Shown here: piece after piece, positions 47,987 through 59,872 of the stretch
How the letters are laid out: every line of letters starts with the position of its first letter
How positions within the stretch are numbered: the first letter of the stretch is position 1
Assembly: GCA_030704615.1 (NCBI GenBank)
Contig: CM060731.1
Coordinates: 31,310,001-31,374,000, forward strand
Reading direction: 5' to 3'
Origin: Takakia lepidozioides
Lineage: Eukaryota; Streptophyta; Takakiopsida; Takakiales; Takakiaceae
DNA: 64,000 bases
Translations under genes and position numbers: made by a program
Notes under the pieces: generated by a model
What the model was told of the DNA's origin: nothing
What the model saw: the letters and a program-made list of their open reading frames with translations, nothing else
The model's database searches: none

Positions 47987-50900
47987 CTAGCTGCAACAAC
48001 TCCCACTCAATTCATCAGCTTCTATGAGTGGATGTGGATTCATGCCCATGAAAATGGGCATATGCTTTATATGAGTATCCTTTTGTGGACATAACAAGAA
48101 GCTTAAGCCACAATGTTGGCTAGCACCCAAGAGATAGAGGTAAAAAATTAGGAAATGCTGGATTCCTTCCAGAACCTTTTCATGAGGATGTCCTCCGCCT
48201 TGAATAACACCAGAACCAAACTTGCCCTGTCTTCGAGCAATCTGTTTCAACCGTGCACCTAGAACAGCAAGTTTTCCTTGCGATGCCAGTAAAGGCTTAT
48301 ACAACATAGTTGTGCCTGGAAAAGCCATGAGCTTTAGTTCTATGACAGTCCTTTTCAGACAGCTGTCCATAGGTCGAAAACTGAATGGCCCCATCCAGGT
48401 CTCCAACAATTCAGGAACTGCCGGTAGCACCAATGCCTCTACACCTACCATTTGCAACATCTGCATCAGATGGAAACAACACAGCCACAAGGTTCTTGAG
48501 TCCTGAGTGAGGAACATATCAGAAACAATGAAACTTTATGATGGCCACCAGGAGCCCTAAGGCGAGTTCTTCATCTATACAACTCTACTTCAAGCACCTG
48601 GAGAAACACAAGCAACTCACTACCTTTTCAACGGCCTGCACAAGGCGCCGGCACATCCCCTGGCGACGGTACTGGAAACGTGTACCAATCAAGGGCATTT
48701 CTGCCAGTCGTGCTCCATGGGCTCTGCAGAAGCCACTATCTTCTTAGGAATAACACTACACCACCAAGCCCAACATCTGCTAACATTTGGTAGAGGAGAG
48801 CTCAAACTTTCAACACCATCTCCCTAATAATGACTTGGAAAGTGACAGTTTGACAATGAAGGCGTGCACCAAGGCTGGGAAGTACCTTACTGTTGCTACA
48901 GACATAATTTCATCGCCTTTCTCTAACAGAATGGTGTAAAACCCACGGAAGTTTAGACGCTGTATTGCAGACCTGCCCACAACCACACAGACAACTTAGT
49001 AAAAGACAGGACGCCATAGGCATAGGAAACATCACCAGCATTGCAACTTAGCAAGGATGAAACAAAACTGCCAGGGTCAGGTTCTGAATCTTACCCTCGA
49101 TTGTAGAGAGCGTGGGCAATCAGATCCACATTCATGCATGGATCGATCATAGGCTTGAAGCACTCTTGCATCACACTCAAAGCCATCACCAATTTGCTTC
49201 CATGTTCCACCAGTACCTCCCTGTCAATCCGAGACTCGAGTTCTGGGTCTTCGTCCGGGGAGCGCACCAATGTCCATGAGAACCCGTCCCTCAGGATATT
49301 CGTGATACCAACTAGGCTTCGCAGGCCAGTGTACACCTGCATCACCACTCTCTCTTATCCCGTCTCAATAACCCAAACAAGGAAATAAATCTTTGCTAGA
49401 TTGTATCCCTTCAAATCCATGTTTGAGTGTGTGGGTGCAGTACAACGTCTCCCGACACTGCCTTGCTTCAAAACTGAAGAATGGGAATACCCTTTTCTGA
49501 TTTGTGAGAAATACTTTACGTTGAGTTTTGCTAATGTACCTTTGCACAAGAAAGGCAACATAGCCAAGTATCATGAGGACGGTAGTCCGTGTGGGGCAGG
49601 CGTCCAGCTGGCACGCACTTCACATGGTCTGTGACACAGCCCAGCAAGAGGTTAGAAATCTTTCTCCTTCAGCTATATAGATTTAGATTGTCCTGGTGTA
49701 TAGTCCCAGTGTCCCTCCTTTAAATGCCCGCCAGATGGGGTGGTCCCAATTTCCATCTACCACACAAACGGCAGCCAACAGTCACTTACAGTGACGTCCG
49801 CACTGTTCGCAAAAGAGTGCTGACATGGGGTTCGGCCATTGACAATCCCCGCTGAATTGCCTTTTACCACAGGTGGCACACCGACAGTCAGGACAGTACC
49901 ACTCCCCATCAGGAACAACCTGAACAGCAAACACCCCAAAATTTCATATTGAAAGTGAGAAATGTCAGCACACGAACACACAGAGCGCATATCAACCACA
50001 AAAAGGATTCTCATTCATCTCATGTCAGTGATCTTGCAAACACTGGACCCCGAGTCCATGGAAATTACATGAAATGATTGGTCACGAGCGAACAAAAACC
50101 AGGGCACAGTATTCTAGAAGAGATGAGCAACCTCCAAGTTAACGCAAGTTAAATGGAATGTTGAGGGACAATGATCACAGCAAATAAGATCTCCACCATC
50201 GCCGCATACTCCACAGATATCATCACTGTTGTCTACAACACTTGCATCATTGTCTATGGCACTTGTGTCCCCAGCCCATGTGTCATCACTCTTGTCTCCA
50301 GCCCATGTGTCATCACTATTGTCTCCGGCACTCGAGTCATCATTCTTGTCTAAGGCATTCTCCTCCAGCTTCAGAGATCTACCACGCCTCCTCCCCAAGA
50401 CTTTCCAGGAATAAGAAGACCATGACCCCATAGAAAAGTTTTGTTTCTTGAGAGCTTCCATTTGGCACTCTGTAAGACTCCTGCCATCTTCCAAGTAAAT
50501 ATTTGAACAAGGGTGTCTGACCTTACTGCCACAATGAAGCTCAAATGCACAGAGAGTCACTATCTCATTGCAGTGCCCACATAAGACTCCGTCATGAGTC
50601 ACCTTGCCATCAAGCTCTAGATTTTTGTGTCGGTGTCTGTAGGTCACTTTCTGGCCCCTCGCCAGCATGCCAATATCAATTAGCCATGAGAGGATATTCT
50701 TCTTGGCATACACAGTTTCTGCCATGGCCTGCCCCTCCCTTGATGTTGGATCAGGAGCAGAAAGTATCACCTCCTTGCGGAAACCCACACTCTTCCTTAC
50801 TTTCTTGCCCCTTTTTCCTGGAGCAGGGGAACCTTTCAGCGGCACTCTACTCGTAGGTGTTCCACTTTGTGGCGAATGTGGTGGGCTCATCTCTCTTGCA

Positions 50901-52352
50901 ACTTCCACTTTCTCAGAGGGCGTCCACTTTCTTTTCTTGCACTTATTTCCCACATTTGGACAACCAATGTTACCGTATGACCTCTTCCTTATAAACTTCC
51001 CTCTTTGCCGATGACCAGTTTTCTCATCAGATTGTTGGCGCGAACTTCTCCGCTTCATGGGATTTCCTAGGTTCTCCACAGTGTCTTGCACATATGAAGG
51101 ATCGGTATCGCTCACAACTGGAGAGATAGGCCCACCAAAGCCTGACATGTGTGAAGTATCATCACCAATTGGGTCTGCTTTCACAGGCAAGAGCCTGGAT
51201 TTCTTTCTCTCAACATTTTTTCCCTTTTCAACTCTGCGCTTTAGTGATGTTGCTTCTTCATTGCTGCAGTCCTTCCTCTTTAGCCATGTGTCCAAAAGCT
51301 CATTATCAGAGTCGACTTCCACCTTCATAGGCTTCAATTCCTGTTCCATGCAACCCTTTATTCTCCCGGGGTTGGGTCGCTTCAACAGATTCCTGTAGCC
51401 TTTCAAACTCCATTGGCCTGTCACATCATCCCAGACTTGTCCTACCCGCACATCGTCCATGATGCATGTCTCATGAGAATCCTCATCAGGGAAGAAAACT
51501 CGTATTGGGGGTCCGGATGCCAGCGAGGTGATGTCTTCTTCAAGGACACCCTCCCACCAGGCATCCTTCCAGTGCACGTCAACACAGAGGCCCTTCACGA
51601 AGGGTGGTGGATCGTTGACAGGTGGGGGAGGAGGTCTCAGCCGAAGAAGAGGTTTTTGGCACACTATGGCAGCCTTTAGAGAAGATACATCCGTTGCACC
51701 CACTCCTTTCCCCACAGGGACGCAGAGGCCCTTTCCCTTGGGAGGAGGGTCATAGGCAAGCAAGGGACGCGATCTCAGCCAAAGACAACGCTTTTCATCC
51801 ACACCTTTCCCCACAGGGAATTTGCCCACAAGCTTGTCCTTGGTTTTACCATCACGGAGAAGCTGCTCAAACTCAACCTCCCTGATACCTGGCAACACCT
51901 TCTTCACCACTGCAGGATGCCATGAGCCTCGAAGCCCATGGTCAATCAGCAATACCTGCAAACAAGCCCTCCTTTGTCATCACACCTCTCTCTTTCCTCA
52001 AAATCTGACGCCATTGCTTGGCTACAATCAGGAAAAATGACAGGATTCAAAGACCCATGCATCCCAGATGCATTCCAGTTGGTTTAACAGCAACGCCTCC
52101 ATATGCATGCCTTCCTGTGGAAAAGAGGAGACCAATACATGCCTTCCCATTTCTGCCATGTCATAGAAAATGGGAATACTACATTGCATGAATTCACAGC
52201 CACCTGTGCGAAATCTGCCGAGAAAAAGACCAACAAATGTGGAAAAGCAAAGAGATTCTAAGAGCAAAAACCTCAACACGAGCGCCTTTGCCAAGCTTGT
52301 TCGTATCGTCGTCTGCAACCCGCCTCACCGTCCTTCGACGATCCCGACTCAT
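47987..52352 (-). CDS. IDM1-like PHD finger / GNAT acetyltransferase chromatin factor
   Basis: Eight exons (52272-52352, 50132-51955, 49790-49919, 49540-49628, 49095-49336, 48886-48972, 48624-48723, 47987-48460) splice in phase to about 1008 aa. Two Agenet/Tudor-like modules lie at about 21-75 and 147-202, then a basic, disordered linker. A TDBD/Jas-like domain follows (about 440-530; [38 protein letters not shown]). Next are a PHD finger (about 607-650; [26 protein letters not shown]) and an extended PHD (CATCG...CEQCGRHYHVKC...WLCCLSCAK). A GNAT domain comes last (about 709-900; [53 protein letters not shown]). IDM1/ROS4 in Arabidopsis acetylates histone H3 to allow active DNA demethylation. 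The last exon is taken to its first stop; its final 90 residues look unconserved, so the true end may differ. Confidence 0.93.
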
Positions 52353-53435
52353 CCCAGCCACCTGGCAAAGTGATAATCGGCACAAAACCTGAGAAGCTGT
52401 TCTAAGAGATATACCTGCAGCCAGCCCAGAACCAGTAGGTCACCACCACCCATCTGCTCGCAAAACCCATAGCAACATGCTAAACATCACTGGTCATTTT
52501 TCAATGGCCATGGCATTCTAGTTGCCCCATCCAGGTAACATGTTGACAGTGTGGTGCTCTGTCCCTCTAAAGTCCGTGTTTTTCTTTCCTTCCTTCCTTC
52601 CTTCCTTCCTTCCCTCTGTTCTACATAGTCGACCTTCTCCATTTTCCGATTTCAAGAGGTAAGAAAACAAATTAAGCGTATCAAATCTGCGAATTGCTTA
52701 CTTGTCCTCGATTGCTCGAAGCTGCACTGCAGCTCCACCCGATACAAGACAGCAATCAAGCACGACCCCGAGCAGTATAGCACACACAATGCAGCACAAG
52801 CTGAGTGCACCACCCCAATAAATCCTCCCTCCCAGAAGCCCCTGCTAGCAAAACACGGCCCAAGCCTGCCCCTGCGATGGCCGGGGCCACCGTCCGTCAG
52901 CATCTGTCCTCTTCGTCCAGGAGAGGCCCCTCTGGCTGATGCACGCTTCGTACACCCTCTTCACTCTCACCATTACTACCAATCCCATCCACTCCCGTCT
53001 CTCCCGTCTCTCCCCTGCCCTCTAACCCCAATCCTCTCCCCCCTCCCTCTCCTCTTTACCACCAAACTCAAGTCCCATTCCATCCTCCCTCTCTCCCACG
53101 CTCCACCACCGTTATCATGGACCGCCAATTTACACATGCCCCCAAATCCATCACCCCAACGCCCCTTACCGCACACAGCTCCATGGGTCAAATCTCCATA
53201 ACCTTCCCTCCTCCCCCTCCCCTCCCGCACTACCCCGCCCCTCATCATTGATTCCGCTTATTCTCGCTCCGCTCTTTAAACCTCCCTGCTCTCCCTCTCT
53301 AAAGAACCTCACTAATGCTCACCGTAATCCCTCCCCCAAAGCGACCACCCCCCCCACTCCTCACTCACTCTCTCCCTCCTCCCTCCCTCTCTTCTTTCGC
53401 AAGCACCCAAAGCACCACCCTCTTCTAACTCCTCA
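52353..53435. other. upstream region of the IDM1-like gene, CT-rich low-complexity DNA
   Basis: A (CTTC)n microsatellite lies at 52585-52615. From about 52950 to 53410 the plus strand is almost pure pyrimidine, with CCCTCC and CTCTCC words. Long ORFs on the opposite strand there are products of base composition. No gene recognised. Confidence 0.55.
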
Positions 53436-53867
53436 TTGGCGGGTAAGTCCGAAATTACCATTCACTATTCACCCCGCTTGACGTGCCGATTCAGGTCCGC
53501 AGCCCGTCGCCCCTGGACCGTAACTACACCCCCGTTGACCATCCCCCACACTCCTCACGTCGTTTCTAGTGGCCCCCACGACATGCCCCGTGCTGGACCC
53601 GTCCAGGTGGCGTCGACTGCACCGCGGCGCGCCATGTGTGCAGGCGACATGTTCTTTCTCAGTAATCTAGTCATTGGCGTCAGTCGAAAAGGTCCTGCTC
53701 CCTGTACTGATCCCGATGTGGGCCCGCACTGTTTGCGCTGCGCCTATCGCGGCGTTTATGGGATGGCTGCTGTTCGGAAAAGATCCCGTCCGGCAACGTG
53801 CCCACCGAAAACTGACAAATTTGGAGGGAGTGTTTTGTGTGGTGCTGCCCGCCCTGCCCTGACGTGA
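53436..53867 (+). other. GC-rich ORF of unknown status
   Basis: A 143-codon frame rich in Arg, Pro and Ala, with a second overlapping frame (53674-53862). Base composition is higher in GC and CpG than its surroundings. No domain is recognised and no splice pattern supports it; it could be a CpG-rich leader or promoter of an unseen gene. Confidence 0.2.
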
Positions 53868-54149
53868 CCTCGGTTTGGTACAGGCGTTTTAGTGAGTGCG
53901 GCCACTAATCCCTGTCCTTAGCGGTTTTATTACGCTCTTATTGTTATTCAAAGCCGACCGTATGTACTCTCGTATGTACTGTACCCTGTGGTATTCGTAG
54001 TCATTGCACCTGCCTCCCTACCTTACTCTACCCTGCCCAAGCCAGCCTACCTACTATTCGGAGATTTTTCTTTTTCTTCGGAGGAAATTGATATCTGAAA
54101 AGGTAGAAGCAACGAAGCAACCTTTTTCTTTTTTCCTATTTTTTTTATA
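53868..54149. other. intergenic, no recognised gene
   Basis: Nothing recognised. Confidence 0.4.
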
Positions 54150-54420
54150 GGGAAACACCTGGGAGCGACAGCTCACAAATCAGGCCCCTTCATAGTGAGA
54201 GGAGAAAATAACCTCTTTCACAGTAACCTCGCCGTGAAGGCTTTCCGTTTTTTATGTTGTTTCAATGGGGGCCTTGAGGGGGAGAATAAATCCCCTTTCT
54301 GAGCCATAGAGGCCATTACAGGGGCAGAGCTCCAGCCCGAAGGCATTTGAACCCCAGACGCACAGGCCAATATGGCGAGTGGAGCACCACCTGGCCACAG
54401 CCCTGTTGTTGTAGCAACAT
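54150..54420 (-). repeat. tRNA-derived SINE (family 3), minus orientation
   Basis: On the minus strand an A-box-like TGTGGCCAGGTGGTGCTCC (near 54400) precedes a B box GGGGTTCAAATGCC (54342-54355). Then follow CTCTGCCCCTGTAATGG and the body CAGAAAGGGGATTTATTCTC. A fragment of the same family lies at 56310-56425. Confidence 0.65.
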
Positions 54421-54580
54421 TTTATTTTTATTTTTTAGCAACATTCTTTTAGTGATGTAAGCAAAAAATTGATATGAATTTGTTTTTCGGAAGCAGAATC
54501 AGAGTTTTCATGCTCTTAACCACACGACATGCACTCATTCATGTACAGAAATAGATAGAGCCACCCAAGGGGGTACCTGC

Positions 54581-54630
54581 AAGGGGAAGAGGCTCTTATT
54601 TATGCTAACTTTGGTTGGGGACATATATTC
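54581..54630 (+). repeat. dispersed short repeat, copy 2
   Basis: GGGGAAGAGGCTCTTATTTA then TGCTAACTTTGGTTGGGG; the 3' half is diverged. Confidence 0.55.
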
Positions 54631-54719
54631 ATACATATACACAAAAATATTGCTCATATGTATTAATAGCCATTATAGCGACGCGGCCCATTGAGGCCTT
54701 TAGAACAGAAAAATCGCAC

Positions 54720-54949
54720 ATCGGATGGTAGCTTAGCTGGTAAGTGCACAGTGTGTCGCCCTGGTGGTTCAGGGTTCAAATCCGCTGCCCTGCCCCGTGT
54801 GTGGGATTGTTCGTGATGGTATGTCTGGGTGTTGGTCGTCCTGTAGGCCTCGTGGCCCATAAATGAAAGGGGGTTAATTTTTCCCCCTCCTCAAGGGCCT
54901 GAATTGTGGGCTGTCCCTCCCAGGTTTCCTTTTATAAAATTTAAAAAAA
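54720..54949 (+). repeat. complete tRNA-derived SINE (family 1)
   Basis: The A box TAGCTTAGCTGG (54729-54740) and B box GGTTCAAATCC (54773-54783) both fit the pol III consensus, at tRNA-like spacing. A 120-bp unrelated body, a pyrimidine-rich stretch and an A-rich tail follow. The body is shared with positions 1-158. Confidence 0.9.
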
Positions 54950-55955
54950 AATCCAATATTAATAAGATTACTTGACATCGGTTACTGTCCACTTTCTTTT
55001 CCTCTGGTCTTTGTTGCTTGGTAGCGTTTACTTCTTGGCACGTCCTCTTGTGGCCTTGTTGCCCAGCTTGCCACGGCTGGCGGTCTCTTTGGTAGGTTCT
55101 TGTGGGTTCGTCCCTCTCCTTCGCAATGCATCGCTAGGCTTCTCGAGGGCCTCTATCTTTATTATCAGTCAAATTTTATGGTTCTCCTAGAATATATATG
55201 AGTAAACCGCTAGAAATAACCGGGTAGGTATCCTGTGTAGGTATCCTATGTATATGGATATGTATCTCAACAGGGTCTACCCGCCTACTTATAAGTTATG
55301 TGGTAATACATTAACAACAGGAAATGCAAAGCCTGATTCTGCCAGTTGTAAGTGTAGTAGCATTATTCATAACGAAGAAATATCCAGGAATCTGTCCGCC
55401 GCTAAAGTCAAAAACTTGGGATAAGGCAAACCTCTTTATCATTGTCTTGGCCGTCTCTAGCCCACACGTGGCAGGAAATGGTGTCTCCCGTCCTAGGGTG
55501 GGCTCCACCCCTCCGCAAAGGCGTGCGTTTGCAAGCAGCAGCCTTTTCAGTTGTTAGCAACCTATAAATTTCTGTTATGACAACGAGAACAAGTAGTGGT
55601 AGTCTAATGACTAATTCATTCATCCATCCATCCTTGGTGTGCGACCTGACACGTGCGTGCTCCCGCCAAGTTTGGAAAACAAAACAAAACAAAATTCTGC
55701 TTTTATTATCTTAAAATGAGGCCTAAAATGAGAGCCCAAAATTTTATTTTATTTATAATTCTTAGATCTGGTTTTTTTTTAATTTTAGATCTGGTTGCGG
55801 TTCTCCTCATATTTTAATAAAAACACCTAAATATGCCAGAATTTTCTCTACTTACCCAAAGTTGCAAATTCCGATTGTAGTTGGGAACTGTAGTTAGTCA
55901 GTGCTGGGACAAACCAATCTTTTGCACCTGAATGTTTTCAAGCCTTGCGCAATTA
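54950..55955. other. intergenic, no recognised gene
   Basis: Short ORFs only, with AT-rich patches near 55735-55830. Confidence 0.45.
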
Positions 55956-55959
55956 TGGA

Positions 55960-56050
55960 TGACTGAAGGGTAAATAGGATTTGAACCCAGGATGACGTAG
56001 GTGGCACTCAGGGCACGACAGGCACGTAGCCAGCTGAAGTGAGCTGTCGG
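55960..56050 (-). repeat. tRNA-related SINE head, minus orientation
   Basis: On the minus strand CAGCTGGCTACGTGCCTGTC (A-box-like) and CCTGGGTTCAAATCC (B box, near 55978-55992). The remainder of the element is not clear. Confidence 0.55.
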
Positions 56051-56084
56051 ATGGATGGACGGAGGGCCCAACGTGGATTGTGAC

Positions 56085-56300
56085 TGTAACGTGGTCGCTA
56101 ATAGCCACTTGTGCTGGAGGTGAATGATCGTGGGTTCAACTTCCACCTATGCTTTCAGTCCTTTACTGTTTGCATGACTGTGCATGAGGGAAAACATTTG
56201 AACACTTCCTCCTATTTTTTCTTTCCTTCTCTTTTGCGGCAACTGGAAGATTTCATCAGGGCCACTGTCCCCTGTTTCTCAAATTAAACTTAAAAAAAAA
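56085..56300 (+). repeat. tRNA-related SINE, plus orientation
   Basis: AACGTGGTCGCTAATAGCCA is followed by a B-box-like GTGGGTTCAACTTCC (near 56130). The body includes TGCATGACTGTGCATGAGGG, and a T/A-rich end lies at 56280-56330. Confidence 0.5.
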
Positions 56301-56309
56301 CTGGCCCTT

Positions 56310-56425
56310 TTTCTTTTTCTTTTTTTTTGTTTCCACGGAAACACCAGCCCCAGCAACTGGCTTTGAGGGGGGGAAATGAACCCCCTTTCTGAGCCATGGA
56401 GGCATTATACCGGGGCAGAGGAAAT
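56310..56425 (-). repeat. SINE family 3 fragment
   Basis: AAATGAACCCCCTTTCTGAG and GGGGCAGAGG repeat the body of the element at 54150-54420; the tRNA-like head is missing. Confidence 0.65.
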
Positions 56426-57400
56426 GGAACCATCCACATTTCTTTGTTATCTGACGTACCTTCTGGCGCCGAACTTACCTAACACCCAGTCGAGGGAGGG
56501 TTAGCGGAAGGAAAGATTCTATTTTTTTTTAATAAAAGAAGAGGAAGCCCTAGTGAACTTTCAAATTATTAGAATTATTGGAAGGGTTTAAGGTATAGGG
56601 CGAAATTTCTTTTTGAAAGTTTTCTTTTAAATCATGATTTCATGTACATTTCTCAGTCTTTACAGATTTTTCTTTCCGCATATTTTCTGGAGAAATAACA
56701 GACTTAAAAATCGCGGTGAAATTCAATAAGAGAATCAAAACACAACTTATGCATATGAGATATTTGTCGATTTGAGCAATTTGCTTAGAAAGAAGTACAA
56801 ATTGACTACATAGTGTTGCTCAATCTTATTATTCAAGAATGGTAATGCACCACTATAAATGCTAAAATGTATACAGTATCACTGAAAACTGAATCATGCT
56901 GAAACGTAGCACTAATCCATCGATATCAAGTTTCTTGTAGAAATCTGCACCTAGAGTTGGATCTATGTATGAAATGTATAGAGTGACTCAGATTTTTAAA
57001 TGTGGTCTTTTGCAATAGTCATAAATGGCCGAACATTTTCTTTGCTTGCACTTGCACAAGGTACTTGAGTAACTTCAAGATTCGAATGCTTCCCAAGACG
57101 CCTCCCGAAGCACGACAATTTGCAAAACATTAGAAACATGCGAAGAAGGCTGAAAACGCTTGATAAGTGTCATAGAACTAGAAGGCGCAAACAATGAGCT
57201 TTGGCTTTGTTCAACCTTAAGAAGCTTCTGCATCTCTTCTTCGTAGGCATCAACGAACTTGAGAGAAAGATTATCAAATCCGGTCTTGCCAGAATTGATA
57301 TGTTGCATTGCGTTGTCACAAATCATTATGTCCATATGGTCTATTATATTATACTTGTCGTATAGGTTATACTTGTTATACTTGCATTCAATGGGCAGGT
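56426..57400. other. intergenic with an unidentified minus-strand ORF
   Basis: The minus frame 57075-57335 (86 codons; FDNLSLKFVDAYEEEMQKLL) reads like helical protein but is not recognised. The rest is AT-rich. Confidence 0.35.
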
Positions 57401-57544
57401 ACTGCCCCCTCCTCTCCCTCTGCCCTCACAATCCTCATACTTACACAACAAAGGTCTCCCGACAACCCCCACCCCCTGCTACAACTCCCTATAGGCGTCA
57501 CGTTATTGGCCACCATCAAACCAAACCAGCTTCGCTACCAGCAC

Positions 57545-57566
57545 CCCCCCCCCCCCCCCCCCCCCT
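57545..57566 (+). repeat. poly-C tract
   Basis: A run of about 22 C within the LINE remnant; a similar run of about 16 C lies near 63640-63655 in the related fragment. Confidence 0.9.
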
Positions 57567-57858
57567 CCCTTCCCGAATACCTATAGCACGCAAACCAACC
57601 CTAACCATGTTATTGCATGTTCAACACACCTCCCCCATTTCCATACCGTCAACCTTCCCCGCCCGTCTCGACCAACTACTTGTACGTTCACATGGCATGA
57701 AGGCCACCATTTACCCTCACCCCCCAGCATTATCTCCCATAGCCCAACACCTGGCTCATTCCCCAGGGTTAAGGAAGGCCTGGGTAAGGGTGTTACCGCG
57801 CTCCTCCCTTGCCCCCCCTTTGATGTCAGAACCCCCCTCAAATACCCCTATCTAATTC

Positions 57859-57940
57859 AGAAGAAGAAGAAGAAGAAGAAGCCAAAGTCAGCGTAACTAA
57901 GAGCCACTTCGCCTTGCGGCTACTTCCCCCTTTCGAGGGT
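57859..57940 (-). repeat. dispersed short repeat, copy 3, with (GAA)n
   Basis: Seven GAA units (57859-57880) abut a minus-strand copy of the AAGTGGCTCTTAGTTACGCT repeat. It sits immediately before the RNase H segment of the LINE. Confidence 0.7.
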
Positions 57941-57951
57941 GGGCCTATAAG

Positions 57952-58140
57952 ATGTCTAACTCACATTATACGGATGGCTCCCTCACCGGATCTAGAGCTG
58001 GCTATGGTGTTTACCATGCCGCTACTAAACAAGGAACTGCCCTTAGACTTCCCGGCCCTGCCACCATACTTCGTGCCGAGCTCATGGCCATTTTCAAAAC
58101 ACTTTCCCAGATTACCGCATTCTCTCCCCCACACTTACAG
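57952..58140 (+). pseudogene. LINE RNase H, N-terminal half
   Basis: YTDGSLTGSRAGYGVY carries the first catalytic Asp, and AELMAI the Glu. The frame departs from RNase H after about residue 60, where the inverted segment begins. Confidence 0.8.
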
Positions 58141-58430
58141 AGCCTAGGCTTGTTTGTTGGCTCGCGAGTGAGGATGGTTGGTAAATTACGTATTGGCCGG
58201 GGTTTAGGTGGGCCTAGAATTGAGTGTACTAGCCAGAATGGGTGGATATATGCGATGTGAATGGGATCGTCCGTGGGATCTTCTGGGGTTTGGAAGCGCA
58301 TTCATGAACAAGGAGGTCGGCTTCTTCATTGCCACGTATACCGGTATGCGAGCGTACTTTGATAAAGTGGACAGGGTGGTGGCTGTTATGAGGTTTCGGT
58401 CCGGGTGGTGATGGTGGGAGGAGGGGTGAG
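58141..58430 (-). pseudogene. inverted LINE segment with RNase H C-terminal half
   Basis: On the minus strand HFIKVRSHTGIRGNEEADLL (58307-58370) is the H..S-H-x-G..GNE.AD motif that ends RNase H domains. It is followed by LINE-like text (PFWLVHSILGPP, RPIRNL). It lies in the opposite orientation to both flanks. Confidence 0.8.
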
Positions 58431-58877
58431 AGGGGTGGTTTCAGATAAGAAAAAGCGAGGTAAGACTGTCAAATACACATTCATAATCTACCGTACTCCA
58501 TCATAAACTATCAAATTATTTTTGGCACACCAAAGTTGCAACTGACACAGAAATAAGATAAACACTCAAATTTAGATACGCCCAATATATGGGCCACCAA
58601 CGCAAACATTTTGGCCACGCCTATTCCCATCCCCCCACTGCCCACTTTGCTGACACACCCATCAGGTGCGTGACACCTAGCCCCACCTTCTCAGCCAGTG
58701 TACCCACCATGTCATCCACGGCCTTCGTATTACTCATCACAACCATGCCGTCTGGCACACTCATAAACTTCTCATGAACCGCCTTGAAACCAAATGGTTC
58801 TCATTCATTACTGCCGACACCTACCAAGACAGACCTCCAGACCATACTGTCCCGCCATGGCTACTCCCATATGTTTG

Positions 58878-59284
58878 CCCCCGCTCACCATGCATCCGCC
58901 CCTCCAGGCTGTGCCTGACATCTTACTTGTCCATGGCTTACCCATCAAACCCCCCCCCCCCACTACTCCATCCCCAAACCTCACCATTCACTTCATTGAA
59001 TTTACATACTGCCACAATCGTTACTAGACTAAAGGCTGAAATATGCACCGCTTATCCTTGCTATTCACTCAACGAGGTTGGAACACCGGCCCAATATTTG
59101 TCATCACGGCCGGAACTAGAGGCGGCACTCACAATGCCAGTATCACCACACTACACAAAAACCTTCATATCCCTATCCCCCCTATCCACAAATGCTTCAA
59201 GGCAATTCACCTCACGACTCTTTGTTCCCTCACAGCTATTAATACCAATAAGCATCTTGAATCCAACCCCTCTTCGGTACCCTA
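58878..59284 (+). pseudogene. LINE family 2 C-terminal domain
   Basis: Frames at 58878-59027 and 59043-59285 hold ILLVHGLPI, IHFIEFTYCHNRY, LLFTQRGWNTGPIFVITAGT and IHLTTLCSLTAI. The E-x-x-Y-C and K-rich pattern, better preserved as KHEKY in the copy at 63.8 kb, suggests a nuclease-like fold, but this is a guess. Confidence 0.6.
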
Positions 59285-59375
59285 GGGTATCCTAGGTACT
59301 CTAGGTACCTCTATCCCGTGGATACTCGGTGTCCCTTGGACACCTGATTTCTTTTATAGGGACACCCCCGAAAAG

Positions 59376-59440
59376 GGGCAGTAGCCGTGAGGTGAAATGG
59401 CTCTTAGTTACGCTAGTTTCGGCCGGAGTCTTCTCTCATA
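59376..59440 (+). repeat. dispersed short repeat, copy 4 (best preserved)
   Basis: GGCAGTAGCCGTGAGGTGAA, then ATGGCTCTTAGTTACGCTAG and CGGAGTCTTCTCTCATATAG. Confidence 0.75.
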
Positions 59441-59735
59441 TAGGACTTGGGATCATGAGGGCCCGTTAAGTCAAATTCCGTTCTAAATCAACACTCCAAC
59501 TCTTGTCACGCGAGATCCAGATCTCACACCTTAGACAGTTGCAACAAGAGCACAATGACGTCTCTCTTCCCATGCGCTTCTGTGAACCATACATAATCTG
59601 AAAAGTGGAATTTAACTTTGGGGTTAAAAACATCTAGCGTGGACCAACTTTTGTATAGATGTGAATACAAGGAAATGTCTTGCAATGGTTAGAAATTGTG
59701 ATTACATCCTCTATATTTTTCCTTGTCGGTAGCAT
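59441..59735. other. intergenic, no recognised gene
   Basis: Nothing recognised. Confidence 0.4.
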
Positions 59736-59860
59736 CCAGTATATGGCCTAGCGGTTAGGGCACAAGTCGCCTTACAAGTGGTCGTGGGTTTCTATAAAGA
59801 ACTTCCCGAGAATTGCGCTGTGTATATTTAGGCGCCTTACATGGCGCAATCTCCACTCTG
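59736..59860 (+). repeat. tRNA-related SINE fragment
   Basis: TGGCCTAGCGGTTAGGGCAC is a very good A box. The B box is degenerate (GTCGTGGGTTTCTATAAAG). Confidence 0.5.
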
Positions 59861-59872
59861 ACAAACAGTGAT

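Larger units (their letters stand above)
57401..59285 (+). mobile_element. LINE (family 2) fragment with RNase H, internally rearranged
   Basis: The plus strand from about 57416 has Pro-rich frames of the kind found between RT and RNase H. RNase H starts at 57952 (YTDGSLTGSRAGYGVY, RAELMAIFKTL). The second half of RNase H is on the minus strand (58307-58375). The plus order resumes by 58555 (NIWATNANILA), passes a degenerate zinc-knuckle region and ends with a conserved C-terminal domain (IHFIEFTYCHNRY, then IFVITAGTRGGTHNASI and IHLTTL). Many frameshifts; no RT core seen. Confidence 0.75.

Noticed and set aside
50545-51885. Several plus-strand ORFs opposite the IDM1-like gene
   Set aside because: Antisense shadows of a well-supported coding exon.
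52976-53248. Gly/Arg-rich minus-strand ORF
   Set aside because: It is the complement of a pyrimidine-only tract; composition explains the open frame.
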